Source: CAKZQX01 sp034437035 (GTDB lineage Bacteria > Chloroflexota > Chloroflexia > Chloroflexales > Chloroflexaceae). Taken from it: a stretch of 64,000 bases of DNA. The position numbers were made by a program, and so were the translations under genes. Numbering within the stretch: position 1 is the first letter of the stretch; each line of letters opens with the position of its first letter. Location of the stretch: contig DAOTUI010000072.1 of the NCBI GenBank assembly GCA_034437035.1, positions 78,926 through 142,925 of the forward strand. The letters run 5' to 3'. The notes below the pieces were generated by a model. It saw nothing but the letters and a program-made list of their open reading frames with translations, made no database searches and was not told the origin of the DNA. Shown piece by piece: positions 18,514 through 27,129 of the stretch.

Positions 18514-19286
18514 CAGTCGGTCTCCATCACCGCAACCTCCAGCCCATCGTAGGCCAGTTCCACGCCGGGCGGTAACTGCGCACTGACTGTAGCATGGTCA
18601 ACCGAGTGGGTCATATGCACCAGGAACGCCCGCCGGGGACGCAGATCGGCAATCACCGCCAGCGCCTGATCCAGGCTGAGATGGGTCGGATGTGGATCAA
18701 CCCGCAGGGCATTCAGAACCAGGACATCAAGGTTGCGCAACAACGCCCGTGCCGCATCGGGTACGGCGCCGGCATCGGTGACATAGCCCAGGTTGCCGAT
18801 CCGGTAGCCGTTGATCATCCAGGTGCCGTGCGGAATATCGAAAGGGATGATCTGCGTCGGGCCAATTGCAAACGGCCCGGTAATCGGAAAGAGTTCCAGG
18901 GCCGGGCGGGACGAGCCCCCGGAGGAGTCGGCAAAGGCATAATCGAACCGGCGGCGCACATCGGCCAGCGTGTCGGGACGGCCAAAGATAGGTATGGGCC
19001 GCGCGCCGGTGTACATGGTCAGCGGGCGCAGATCATCAAGCCCGGCGACATGGTCAAAGTGGGCATGCGTCAGCAGCACCGCGTCCAGGGCGTCAATGCG
19101 AGCGGCTAACGCCTGCATCCGCAGATCCGGCCCGGCATCTATCAGCAGCGACTGCCCGGCGCAGCGTACGAGTGCCGCCGTGCGCATACGGCGGTTGCGC
19201 GGATCGGTTGAGCTACAGACCGGGCAGTGACAGCCGACAATCGGTATCCCCATCGACGTGCCGGTCCCAAGAAAAGTCAGGCGCAT
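18513..19286 (-). CDS. MBL-fold metallohydrolase, PhnP/RNase Z-like
   Basis: This metallo-beta-lactamase-fold hydrolase has 257 aa from the chosen start at 19286 (MRLTFLGTGTSMGIP), the family's normal N-terminus; an upstream in-frame ATG at 19331 adds 15 atypical residues. An early CHCPVC cysteine/histidine cluster resembles the structural zinc site of PhnP-type phosphodiesterases. The metal ligands are in LLTHAHFDHVAG and VHMTHS. PhnP-like enzymes cleave cyclic sugar phosphates; other members are lipoate or nuclease types. It is the first gene of a coupled pair with the glycosyltransferase. Confidence 0.85.
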   Translation of the reverse strand: MRLTFLGTGTSMGIPIVGCHCPVCSSTDPRNRRMRTAALVRCAGQSLLIDAGPDLRMQALAARIDALDAVLLTHAHFDHVAGLDDLRPLTMYTGARPIPIFGRPDTLADVRRRFDYAFADSSGGSSRPALELFPITGPFAIGPTQIIPFDIPHGTWMINGYRIGNLGYVTDAGAVPDAARALLRNLDVLVLNALRVDPHPTHLSLDQALAVIADLRPRRAFLVHMTHSVDHATVSAQLPPGVELAYDGLEVAVMETD

Positions 19287-19379
19287 AGTGGTGTTGGTTT
19301 GCTTCAATCTTCCAGAGTAGACCTGACGCATTATAGCACAGTGCCGCCGGCAGGCCGGATTGTTCCCCGCGAATGACGG

Positions 19380-19450
19380 CGTGCGGACGCGCTTCTGCGC
19401 GTCCCTGCCGACGAACCGCGTGCGGACGCGCTTCTGCGCGTCCCTACCGA
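19380..19450. repeat. Two tandem hairpin repeats (GGACGCGC-TTCT-GCGCGTCC)
   Basis: A ~33-bp unit occurs twice (19380-19412 and 19419-19450). Each contains the perfect 8-bp stem GGACGCGC/GCGCGTCC with loop TTCT, at 19385-19404 and 19424-19443. A diverged copy is at 38491-38520 on the other strand, and a related hairpin is at 39810-39829. They lie between the divergent MBL and S41 genes. Confidence 0.8.
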
Positions 19451-19584
19451 AACCGGAATAATCCGACAGAGCGCAAGATTCTTCCGTCCCTTATGAAACT
19501 CTCATGCACTGGCCTTGCCGACAGTGTTATACTGGAGAATGTTAAACTGGTTTTACTCACACTATAAGTTTTTCAGGAAACAGT

Positions 19585-20856
19585 ATGCGTTCAGAATACA
19601 ATCTGCTACGAATGCGACTACCCCTCTGGCTGACGGCCATGCTGATGGCGCTCACGCTCTTCTTTGGCGTTGGCGGTGGGCTGATCGTTGGAACTTCCCT
19701 GACGCCCACCACCAACTGCCCGGAGTCGGAAGAGATCTGCGAGGAGTTTGGCGTCTTCTGGCAGGCATGGGAGCTAACACGGGAAAATTTTGTCGAACCC
19801 GAAGTGGTTGATCCGCAGGAGATGACCGAGGGCGCAATCAGCGGGATGCTCGACAGCCTGGGCGACCAGGGTCACACGCGATTCCTCTCCGCCGAGGATG
19901 CGCGGCGCTGGCAGGAGTCGCTTTCCGGAGAGTTTGAGGGTATCGGGGCTTACCTGAATGTGCGCGAGGATGGGCAGGCGATCATTGTCCGGCCGATCGA
20001 AGGCTCGCCCGCCGAGGCAGCCGGCCTGCGGGCAGGGGATTTTATTCTCGAAGTTGATGGCGAGAGTACACAGGGCATGACGGTTGATGAACTGGCAGCA
20101 ACTATCCGGGGTCCCCGGGGCACCGAGGTGGCGCTGACCGTAATCCACCCCGGCACCGAACTGCCGGTCGATATCACCATCGAGCGCAACCGCATCGAGG
20201 TGCCCAGCGTTACCTGGCGCATGCTGCCCAACGATGTGGCGCTGGTACAGCTTACCTCCTTCGCCGAGCGTTCAAGCGAGGAGATGCAGCAGGCGCTGAC
20301 CGAGGCGCAGGAGCAGGGAGCCGAGGCGGTGATCCTGGATCTGCGCAATAACCCCGGCGGGTTGCTGAATGAGGCGGTCGGGATTGCCGGCCAGTTCCTG
20401 GAGGAAGGCACGCCGGTCCTGATCGAAGAAAACCGGGCGGATGAGCGCACGACCACCGAGGCGCGGGCAGGTGGTGTGGCCCTGGATATTCCGTTGACCG
20501 TCATGGTCAATCTTAACACCGCCAGTTCCGCCGAGATTGTCTCCGGGGCGATGCAGGATGCCGGCCGCGCCCAGGTGCTGGGTGTGCCGACAATTGGCAC
20601 CGGCACGGTGCTAACGACCTTTCAACTGGAAGATGGCGCGCGGCTGCTGCTGGGCACCAGCCAGTGGCGCACCCCCAGCGGCCGCCTGATCCGCGAAACC
20701 GGCATTGAGCCGGATATCGAAGTTGTGCTGCCGGCGGGCGCACTGCCGCTCTCCCCCAGTGATGCGGCAGAACTCTCGGCCGAGGCGCTACGCGATAGCG
20801 AAGATACGCAACTGGCCGCGGCGTTTGAACTTGTGCAGGAGGCCGCCCAGCGCTGA
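19585..20856 (+). CDS. S41 family (C-terminal processing) protease homologue lacking the catalytic Lys
   Basis: The protein has 423 aa with an N-terminal signal anchor (residues 11-35), so it is extracytoplasmic. A helical domain is followed by a PDZ domain (residues ~110-200; FEGIGAYL, GSPAEAAGLRAGDFILEVDG) and the S41 core (AVILDLRNNPGG). In Ctp/Prc proteases the dyad is Ser in SASASE and Lys 25 residues later in GKGxVQ. Here Ser314 is present (TASSAE) but the Lys position is Thr339 (GTGTV). It may therefore be inactive, use another base, or act as a PDZ scaffold. I recall similar GTG variants among related bacteria but cannot verify this. A strong hairpin follows the stop. Confidence 0.85.
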   Translation: MRSEYNLLRMRLPLWLTAMLMALTLFFGVGGGLIVGTSLTPTTNCPESEEICEEFGVFWQAWELTRENFVEPEVVDPQEMTEGAISGMLDSLGDQGHTRFLSAEDARRWQESLSGEFEGIGAYLNVREDGQAIIVRPIEGSPAEAAGLRAGDFILEVDGESTQGMTVDELAATIRGPRGTEVALTVIHPGTELPVDITIERNRIEVPSVTWRMLPNDVALVQLTSFAERSSEEMQQALTEAQEQGAEAVILDLRNNPGGLLNEAVGIAGQFLEEGTPVLIEENRADERTTTEARAGGVALDIPLTVMVNLNTASSAEIVSGAMQDAGRAQVLGVPTIGTGTVLTTFQLEDGARLLLGTSQWRTPSGRLIRETGIEPDIEVVLPAGALPLSPSDAAELSAEALRDSEDTQLAAAFELVQEAAQR

Positions 20857-20872
20857 GGTGCCTGCGCAGAGA

Positions 20873-20904
20873 GACCAGACAGGTCTTCGGCGACCTGTCT
20901 GGTC
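20873..20904 (+). terminator. Terminator-like hairpin after the S41 gene
   Basis: A perfect 13-bp stem GACCAGACAGGTC/GACCTGTCTGGTC closes the stable tetraloop-like TTCGGC, 16 bp after the stop codon. No clear T tract follows, so termination may need a factor or the hairpin may protect the mRNA 3' end. Confidence 0.6.
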
Positions 20905-20957
20905 CGGCATTCCCTACTGATTTCTCCTCCTGTTCCACGCATCCCGCCATGGGACGC

Positions 20958-21067
20958 TGGACCACGAACGACGCGAAACGAACGAAACCCACGAAACGAC
21001 AAGTGCCGACCGGAGCGCTGCCCTGCGTCTCGCGTCATTCGCGGGTTTTCGTGCCGTTCGTGGTCCA
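20958..21067. repeat. Imperfect palindrome of the CCACGAAC/ACGCGAAA repeat family
   Basis: Arms TGGACCACGAACG (20958-20970) and CGTTCGTGGTCCA (21055-21067) are exact reverse complements. Inner arms (ACGCGAAACGAACGAAAC and a GGGTTTTCGTG region) continue the symmetry imperfectly. Related stretches occur inside PAL200 copies E8 and E11 (39511 and 55551). Confidence 0.7.
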
Positions 21068-21151
21068 AAACTCTCCCCAGTCATCACTCCCTCGTTGCCA
21101 GCCCCCATCATAGCAGCGTAGTCCCAGTGAAAGCAGCGCAGCACAACGGGC

Positions 21152-21292
21152 CATTCGTGTATTCGTGGTCAGCATTCGTGGACGGTTCTCCCACCGCACC
21201 GGTTCCCAATCGCCAATCCCCCCGCGCCAGCCTCATTCGTGCATTCGTGGTCCGCATTCGTGGACGGTTCTCCCACCACCCCAGTCCCCAAT
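21152..21292. repeat. Direct repeat pair of ~60 bp (CATTCGTG family)
   Basis: The block CATTCGTGKATTCGTGGTCM, continuing GCATTCGTGGACGGTTCTCC, occurs at 21152-21215 and again at 21233-21292. CATTCGTGG recurs as a short word inside. The region 20905-21451 holds no gene, only these repeats. Confidence 0.75.
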
Positions 21293-21451
21293 CCCCACTC
21301 CCTAGCCCAAAATAGTAGCTATCCATGGTATACTTATGCCGTATTCCACCCAACCCACCCGGTGTGGAAATGATGCATGCTTTGGATAATCCTGCCTCTT
21401 TATAATAGCTCACAGCAGAACCAGCGATGATAGTGACACACACCAGACCGT

Positions 21452-21739
21452 TTAATCCCTACATCGCCGGACGGGCGTTGCACCAGCGCGCGGCATCTTC
21501 AAGGTTTCCCCCCAGAGTTCAAAGGACGACTGTAGACCCCGCCCTAACGCCTCCTCATAGATCTTACATGTCTGCTCGTCACTCAAACCCTGACCTGGTA
21601 TGAATATACTACCGTTACCGACCTCGAATGCATTCTCCTGCTGAAGCATCTGCCCAAGCTTCGAGGCAAGCATCACCCCCGGCTTGTTGGCAAAACCTGC
21701 GAAGCGGTCACCGACGATCAAAATGACGTTGTTATCCAT
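21452..21739 (-). CDS. Hypothetical protein (95 aa)
   Basis: The start at 21739 is preceded by AGGAG at good spacing; an in-frame ATG at 21763 lacks one. The protein is soluble, with a beta-like N-terminus (NNVILIVGDRFAGFANKPG) and a helical middle (LASKLGQMLQQEN), then GSIFIPGQGLSDEQTCKIYEEAL. I recognise no family. It is the last of three genes on this strand after the MFS exporter and a second unknown gene; the separations (92 and 131 bp) allow but do not prove one transcript. The ORF is supported mainly by its ribosome-binding site and lack of competing frames. Confidence 0.5.
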   Translation of the reverse strand: MDNNVILIVGDRFAGFANKPGVMLASKLGQMLQQENAFEVGNGSIFIPGQGLSDEQTCKIYEEALGRGLQSSFELWGETLKMPRAGATPVRRCRD

Positions 21740-21855
21740 CCCTTGTGTCTCCTGATACTGCATCTCTAAGTACTCCTTACTGGATTAGTGAGATTAGTGA
21801 GGGTGAAACGACTCACCTCCACATACGTGTCTTCTTATACGGGAAACAATATTCG

Positions 21856-22491
21856 TTACTCAGCCAGTCGAACGAACCGCCCATTGAAACCGTGCGCCCG
21901 GTGAACCAGCCAGAGGTCATGCAACCACATTTCCGTCTGGCGCATACCATTTGCCGAACTCCACACAATGTCGCGCTCGAAGGTGACGACCTGCTCCCCC
22001 GGACCAACGATGACCCAGAACCAGCGCCCGTCGGCCATATTGCGGCACTTGACCTTCATTCCCATAATCGTCACGGCGAGTCCCCCGGCCACCTCATCAC
22101 AGGTGATCAGAATCTTCTCAACGTGAGGTGCCACCCAGTGAACTTTGATAGATGCAGCCAGATCTGGTGCATGCTCCTCCAGATAGCGGAGGGCCACTGC
22201 GCGGGCTGCATCTTCTGCCGGCAACGTTGCCGATGAGAGCTCTTCGGACAGACTGGCGTCCATGCGCATCTCGCCTTTGAGCATGCCTTCCGGAGTGACA
22301 AGGGCGCTGTAGTGCTCGCCGCACAATGCCGGAGCTTCCGTACCGGTGGGCTCAAACCGCAGGTGGTAGACCGATTCGCCATCTACCGTGACCTCCTGAA
22401 CCCAGAGCGATCCAAAACTATCGGGTGGCTGGACCTGTGCAATAACCGCCTCCGGTACGCCCTGAACATCCTGAAATACCCGTGTTTCCAT
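21856..22491 (-). CDS. Hypothetical protein (211 aa)
   Basis: The sequence is soluble and rich in short strands, with no signal peptide or membrane segment. Notable pieces: GSLWVQEVTVDGESVYHLRFEP near the N-terminus, an Ala-rich helix AEDAARAVALRYLEEHAPDL, and an aromatic C-terminal half (DGRWFWVIVG, EMWLHDLWLVHRAHGF). I recognise no family. It lies between the MFS transporter and the 95-aa unknown gene, all on the minus strand. Normal base composition and a clean frame of 212 codons support a real gene. Confidence 0.6.
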   Translation of the reverse strand: METRVFQDVQGVPEAVIAQVQPPDSFGSLWVQEVTVDGESVYHLRFEPTGTEAPALCGEHYSALVTPEGMLKGEMRMDASLSEELSSATLPAEDAARAVALRYLEEHAPDLAASIKVHWVAPHVEKILITCDEVAGGLAVTIMGMKVKCRNMADGRWFWVIVGPGEQVVTFERDIVWSSANGMRQTEMWLHDLWLVHRAHGFNGRFVRLAE

Positions 22492-22525
22492 AACAAGTTT
22501 TCCTTCCTTCTCGATAATGGTCCTA

Positions 22526-22572
22526 AACCTACACTGGTCCGAAAAACCTACACTGGTTTAAACCTACACTGG
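22526..22572. repeat. Three copies of AACCTACACTGG
   Basis: Exact 12-bp copies occur at 22526-22537, 22545-22556 and 22561-22572, upstream of the 211-aa unknown gene and downstream of the MFS gene. Start-to-start distances are 19 and 16 bp. They could be regulator sites for the downstream genes or a recent slippage repeat. Confidence 0.75.
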
Positions 22573-22622
22573 CCCTAAACTCTTGGATTACACCAGCTAT
22601 AGCCTGGCTCTGCGTCATCAGA

Positions 22623-23807
22623 CTACTCGGCAAACCTGGGGTGCGGGCGGGTGACATGGCCTGGAGCAACATTGATCATCGCAGCCAGGGCAAACAGGCT
22701 GCCGAGTATCAGGCAAAGCCCCCCAAACCCGAGGGATGCAACCAGCGGTGGGAGTTGCGGTCCCAGGCTGGCACCCACAAACAACACAAACGTGTAGAGC
22801 GCAATGGCAAGCCCACGTTGCCTGGGTGCCAGGGAGCCGATAAGCGCGATGAGGCTGGGCACCGTAATGCTCACACCCGCCACGAAGACAATGCTTGCAG
22901 CGACCAGGAACCAGACGGTCGCGCCGACATTCGCTACTGCTGCGGCGGTGAAGAGGCCCACCGCACCGATGCCAAACCCCCAGCAGACCACTGCGCGCGG
23001 CCCATAGGAACGAATGAACTGGGCAGCGATCAGTGGCAGCAGCATGGCGGGCACCGCAGCCGCCCTGACCATTGTCAGATCCAGCCCGGCTTGCGTGATA
23101 GCATCACCGGCAAACAGCGCCAGGGCGGTATAGAATGATACAAAGGCAAAGAGCAGCACCAGTGCCGCCGCGTACCCCCGCACCAGGGCACCGTTCTTCA
23201 GCAGCCCGGGCAACCCGCTATAGGCTCCGAAGAGACCCTTAAGGTTGCGATGACCAGGCTTGCGCTCCTCCGGCAGCAGCCAGATAAGCCCGGCCCCCAC
23301 CGCATAGACACCAGCCAGCGGCAACACTGCCGCCGATAGAGCGCCTGACGCGCCACCGTAGAGCTGCCCCAGCAGGCCGGCAAGCAGGAACGCCGTGCTC
23401 AGGCATGCGATGCCGAAGGTGCCGCGTCGCGCGGGCAGAACCTCGGGGAGGTAGGCCAGGGCCACGGGTGGCAAGGCCGCCGCCACAAATCCCTGCAGAA
23501 TTCGCGCACCAACCACCGTCTCGAACGTCGGCGCGAGAGCGACCAGCACACTCGCCAGCGCCAGCGCCAGTAGTCCTGGTGCCATCACCACCTTGCGCCC
23601 TAACCGATCCGACAGCGGTCCAAACACCAGGAACCCTGTCGCGTAGGCGATGCCGAACAGCGTCAGCACCAACCCAGCAGCAGTCACCGGAACTCCATAC
23701 TGCCCGGCTACCTGTTCAAGGAGTGGGACTGGTATGTACAGTTGCGAGACAACCGCCAGCGCACAGGCAGCCAGAACACCGATAATGGTTGCGGGCGAGC
23801 TTTTCAC
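22623..23807 (-). CDS. MFS transporter (drug/sugar efflux type)
   Basis: The protein has 394 aa from GTG 23807, which follows AAGGAG; the frame stays open to 23855, but those residues are hydrophilic and unlike a transporter N-terminus. Twelve hydrophobic segments are evident. The loop after TM2 carries GPLSDRLGRKVV, the MFS A motif (G-x-x-x-D-R-x-G-R-K). RILQGFVAAALPPVALAYLPEVLP corresponds to TM4-5 of the DHA1 class, so proton-driven efflux is likely. The substrate is unknown. It is the promoter-proximal member of a three-gene group with two unknown proteins. Confidence 0.88.
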   Translation of the reverse strand: MKSSPATIIGVLAACALAVVSQLYIPVPLLEQVAGQYGVPVTAAGLVLTLFGIAYATGFLVFGPLSDRLGRKVVMAPGLLALALASVLVALAPTFETVVGARILQGFVAAALPPVALAYLPEVLPARRGTFGIACLSTAFLLAGLLGQLYGGASGALSAAVLPLAGVYAVGAGLIWLLPEERKPGHRNLKGLFGAYSGLPGLLKNGALVRGYAAALVLLFAFVSFYTALALFAGDAITQAGLDLTMVRAAAVPAMLLPLIAAQFIRSYGPRAVVCWGFGIGAVGLFTAAAVANVGATVWFLVAASIVFVAGVSITVPSLIALIGSLAPRQRGLAIALYTFVLFVGASLGPQLPPLVASLGFGGLCLILGSLFALAAMINVAPGHVTRPHPRFAE

Positions 23808-23855
23808 GTTACATCTCCTTCCGTTTTCCCCCTTCCCTGACCATACCAGGTGCAA

Positions 23856-24825
23856 CTGAAGCAGTCAGAGAAGATCGATATAACCACACCTTACGTTTAC
23901 TGTAATTTATGAACCGCATTGTAGCACAGACAGAAATAATGTCAACCCAACGTCAGGTGTAGTTTTGTAAAGGTTGTGTTAAGCGTCGTTTCATAGAAGG
24001 TGGGCATTTCTGAACACCGGCAACCGGAACGCCGATCAGGGCTGCGGGAACAAGGTTCACTGTGAGGCACGAGATAGCAGGGTGAAGCATACAGTCAACT
24101 CATCGGGAGTAACTGCACGACATGACGTACGGCTGCAAAGGATTTGATCCGGCATAGCTAAAGGTTCAGGACCGAGGAGCATACAATATTATGCACTACC
24201 TCTCTGATCCGGCAGTCAGGATCAGTACAAAAGAATGCACGGTCACAGGCAATCGGACGGCAAACTGGAACATTCCGCAGAACAGTGTCTACTGATCTCC
24301 GGGTATTTCCAGGGAGTACTCGCAGGAATCACTTTCTTCACAAATAGTTTATTTACCTGGTTTTTACCACAATGTTACATTTTTCACAACGCTGGTTACG
24401 ATAGGTTTTTTTACCGAACCAAAACGAGTTAAACCTGGCACTTCAGCAGGATTATCCCACATTCAGGACAGTGTACACCTGCTATGTGCGGCGTCATACG
24501 GGTACAACCAGAGGGTCAGGCTATTAACCATAATTAGATGGCAATATGGATTTGCCTGTTACTCCAGGAGGTATCCGGGTTAACTGGTACCGGGAACCCT
24601 GTCTTTCCGGCCGTTGAAAAATGTATTTTTACCTGATACAGTAATGTAGAGAGAAGACGTTTCTAGAAGAATTTTCTCGCGTTTTGCGGATCACTGCTAC
24701 AATTTCACAAGGCGGGAAATTGTAGCAGTAGTGGTCAAGAGGTTATTTGGATCGCCGGCCGGCTCATAGCGCATCTGCACCTGAGTCATGCCGGCGTAAG
24801 AGGTAGTTGTACACAAACAAATGGG
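23856..24825. other. Long intergenic region without a recognisable gene
   Basis: About 970 bp lie between the divergent-looking start of the MFS gene and the end of the merR-type gene. The 24,280-24,680 part is relatively AT-rich. The longest frame (65 codons at 24235) has no family features or good ribosome-binding site. An inverted repeat lies at 24694-24728. It may be a decayed gene, but I cannot reconstruct one. Confidence 0.5.
24694..24728. repeat. Inverted repeat CTGCTACAATTT/AAATTGTAGCAG
   Basis: Exact 12-bp arms at 24694-24705 and 24717-24728 are separated by 11 bp (CACAAGGCGGG). It lies about 100 bp past the stop of the merR-type gene. It could be that gene's terminator or a protein-binding site; no T tract is present. 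Confidence 0.7.
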
Positions 24826-25281
24826 TTAAGCTCTGGTGAGCGGTGTTGCTGGGCGCTCTCGGGCTTTCCGTATGGCCTGTTCAAGCATACCCTCAATCCG
24901 GGAGATATTCGTTTGTAGATCATCACGGAAGCGCTCGAGTTCGGCAAGTTTATGCTCCGTCTCGGCAAGTTGTTCGCGGAGAATTTTCAGCACCTGCTGC
25001 TTGCCCATGACACCGGATGGCTCATCAAAGTAGAGATCGATGACTCCTCGGATCTCTTCCAGCGAGAGACCGAGTTGTTGGAGTTGCTTGATCTTATGCA
25101 GTCGGGCAAGCGCTTCCTGATTATAGTAGCGATGACCACCGGTCGCCCGTTCAGTAGGTGCGAGTAACCCCTCCTCCTCATAGTAGTGGATCGTGCGATG
25201 GCTGATATCCGCCCGCCGGGCCAGTTCGCCTATCCGCATCCGCTCTGGTGCTTCCGAGATGCTGATTTCTTTATCCGGCAT
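24826..25281 (-). CDS. MerR family transcriptional regulator
   Basis: The protein has 151 aa. The N-terminal winged helix-turn-helix has RIGELARRADISHRTIHYYEEEGLLAPTER and GHRYYNQEALARLHKIKQLQQLGLSLEEIRGVI, the MerR signature. The C-terminal ~60 residues form the antiparallel dimer coiled coil (LREQLAETEHKLAELERFRDDLQ). No Cys metal ligands are present, so an organic ligand or multidrug-type role is more likely than metal sensing. AGGTGG lies before ATG 25281. The MFS gene ~1 kb away could be a target, but nothing in between proves it. Confidence 0.88.
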   Translation of the reverse strand: MPDKEISISEAPERMRIGELARRADISHRTIHYYEEEGLLAPTERATGGHRYYNQEALARLHKIKQLQQLGLSLEEIRGVIDLYFDEPSGVMGKQQVLKILREQLAETEHKLAELERFRDDLQTNISRIEGMLEQAIRKARERPATPLTRA

Positions 25282-25599
25282 ATTTCACCACCTGACGTAA
25301 ATTTCCGATTCCTATGCAATAGTTTACCTCAATCCCGGCCCTACGGCAAGTGTTACCGGTGTCGGGATAAAAATCCGCAGATCTGCCGGGCAATTACGCC
25401 GGCGTGAGAATAAGCCAGAGGAGTGCGCGTAGTTGGAGAAGATAACGCCCGGCCATGCGAGATAAGTTCGCACGGCCAGGCAATCGTGGTATTGCCGGGG
25501 GTGGGCTTTCAGCAGAACAACCTGAAAGTTCACGGAAAGCAGCACCATAACCGGGGTACAGCGGTACGCCGCACATCGAACCAGCTTCAGTTACATCGG
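25282..25599. other. Intergenic region before the merR-type gene
   Basis: These 318 bp hold the upstream region of the merR-type gene and the tail of hisS. I see no gene and no spaced MerR-type dyad that I can defend. Confidence 0.5.
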
Positions 25600-26913
25600 T
25601 TATAGCCCCGGCTGCGCCAGCAATGTCGCCACCAGATCAGCCCGGGCCACATTGCGCTGCTCACCGCTGCCCAGATCTTTCAGGACAACCTCGCCCCGCG
25701 CCAGATCATCGGGGCCCAGCACCAGCACATAGCGCACGCCCTTGCGGTCGGCCTCCTTGAACTGCTTGCCCAGGCTGGTATCCGGCTCCAGCGCGGTTAT
25801 CACATTCAACCCCGCCGCGCGCAGTTCCCGCGTCAGATGCAGGCTGGCGGCAAGCTGATCGGCGCTAAAGATAGTCATAAAAACCTGCGCGGTAGTCTGG
25901 GGACGCGGACCAATATTCAGCTCCTCCATCACATCGTGCAGGCGATCAATGCCGAAGGCCAGGCCAACGGTTGGCACGGCGCGGTTGGCAAAGAGGCCAA
26001 CCAGTTCGTCATAGCGCCCGCCCCCCAGCAGTGAGCCCTCGGGCCAGTGCGACGAGATTGACTCGAACACCGCGCCGGTGTAGTAGGAGAGCCCGCGCGC
26101 CAGGCGCGGCGCAACGGCGTAACATTCGGCGGGCACACCCATATTTTCCAGATAGGTGACAATGGCTCGCAGATTCTCAACAGCGGCCAGGGCGCGTTCA
26201 TCACCCGCCAGCCGTTGGGCCAGTTCGGTCAGGATCGCGTCCGACGCGCCCTCCAGCATGACCATCTCCAGAATATGCTCTACCGCCGCGCGCGCCACAC
26301 CGCTCCGCAGCAGTTCTTCCCGCACCCCATCCGCGCCGATCTTGTCAAGTTTGTCAATGGCGCGGTAGACCCCACCGGCAGCTTCTTCATCCAGGCCACT
26401 GGCACGCGCAATGCCACCCAGCACCTGGCGATGGTTCAGCAGCGTCACAAAGCTCGGAAACTCGAGCGCGCCGAGCGCATCGGTGACAACCGCGACAATC
26501 TCGGCGTCGGCCAGCGGGGAGGAACTACCCACAATATCAACATCGGCCTGCCAGAACTCACGATAGCGCCCGCGTGCCGGCCGCTCACCGCGATAGCTGG
26601 GACCAATCGCGTAGCGCCGCCAGGGCAGATTAATCTGGCCGGCATACTGCGCCACCACCCGTGCCAGGGGTACCGTCTGATCATAGCGCAGGGCCAGCCG
26701 CCGCCCGCCATGATCCTCAAAGCGGTAGATCAACTTCTCCTCGTCGCCCAGCTTGCCCTCAAGCGTTTCGGCATACTCCACCACCGACGTTGAGAGCGGC
26801 TCAAAGCCATAACGCTCAAACACCGCCGTCAGGGTTGAGATAATATGCTGCCGCAGCAACATTGCCTGCGGCAGATGATCGCGCATTCCTTTGATATTCT
26901 GAACCTTTGTCAT
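25600..26913 (-). CDS. hisS: Histidyl-tRNA synthetase
   Basis: This is a class II aminoacyl-tRNA synthetase of 437 aa. Motif 2 includes RYAIGPSYRGERPARGRYREFWQADVDI, the histidine-binding loops appear as LARGLSYYTGAVFE and GGGRYDELVGLF, and motif 3 is VGLAFGIDRL. The C-terminal anticodon-binding domain begins around QVFMTIFSADQLAAS. It charges tRNA-His with histidine in the cytoplasm. The length is normal for bacterial HisRS. The start MTKVQNIKGMRDHLP is the expected N-terminus (RG-D motif 1). No T-box leader is visible upstream. Confidence 0.95.
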   Translation of the reverse strand: MTKVQNIKGMRDHLPQAMLLRQHIISTLTAVFERYGFEPLSTSVVEYAETLEGKLGDEEKLIYRFEDHGGRRLALRYDQTVPLARVVAQYAGQINLPWRRYAIGPSYRGERPARGRYREFWQADVDIVGSSSPLADAEIVAVVTDALGALEFPSFVTLLNHRQVLGGIARASGLDEEAAGGVYRAIDKLDKIGADGVREELLRSGVARAAVEHILEMVMLEGASDAILTELAQRLAGDERALAAVENLRAIVTYLENMGVPAECYAVAPRLARGLSYYTGAVFESISSHWPEGSLLGGGRYDELVGLFANRAVPTVGLAFGIDRLHDVMEELNIGPRPQTTAQVFMTIFSADQLAASLHLTRELRAAGLNVITALEPDTSLGKQFKEADRKGVRYVLVLGPDDLARGEVVLKDLGSGEQRNVARADLVATLLAQPGL

Positions 26914-26981
26914 GTTTTTTCTCTGGTAGTGTTATACTTAACTATACGAGGTACGCGATAGATACACGAAACGGCTGTTTG

Positions 26982-27126
26982 CTAAGACATGGTTCAGAAT
27001 CAGCGTTTCTTACTTGACAGTCTGAACGATCTCGGGTTGTCAGAAAAAACCTTCTGGCGCATCAGGAAGGGATTAGTAAGCATTTTCATTATGTTAACTG
27101 TCAAGTAGGATTGAACCATGTCTTAG
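26982..27126. mobile_element. 145-bp inverted-repeat (MITE-like) element
   Basis: Ends CTAAGACATGGTTCAGAATC and GATTGAACCATGTCTTAG are near-perfect inverted repeats. A second nested pair, TTACTTGACAGT (27010-27021) and AACTGTCAAGTA (27096-27107), lies inside. The element has no coding capacity. It looks like a non-autonomous, IS-derived element and sits between hisS and PAL200 copy E3. Confidence 0.7.
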
Positions 27127-27129
27127 GGG

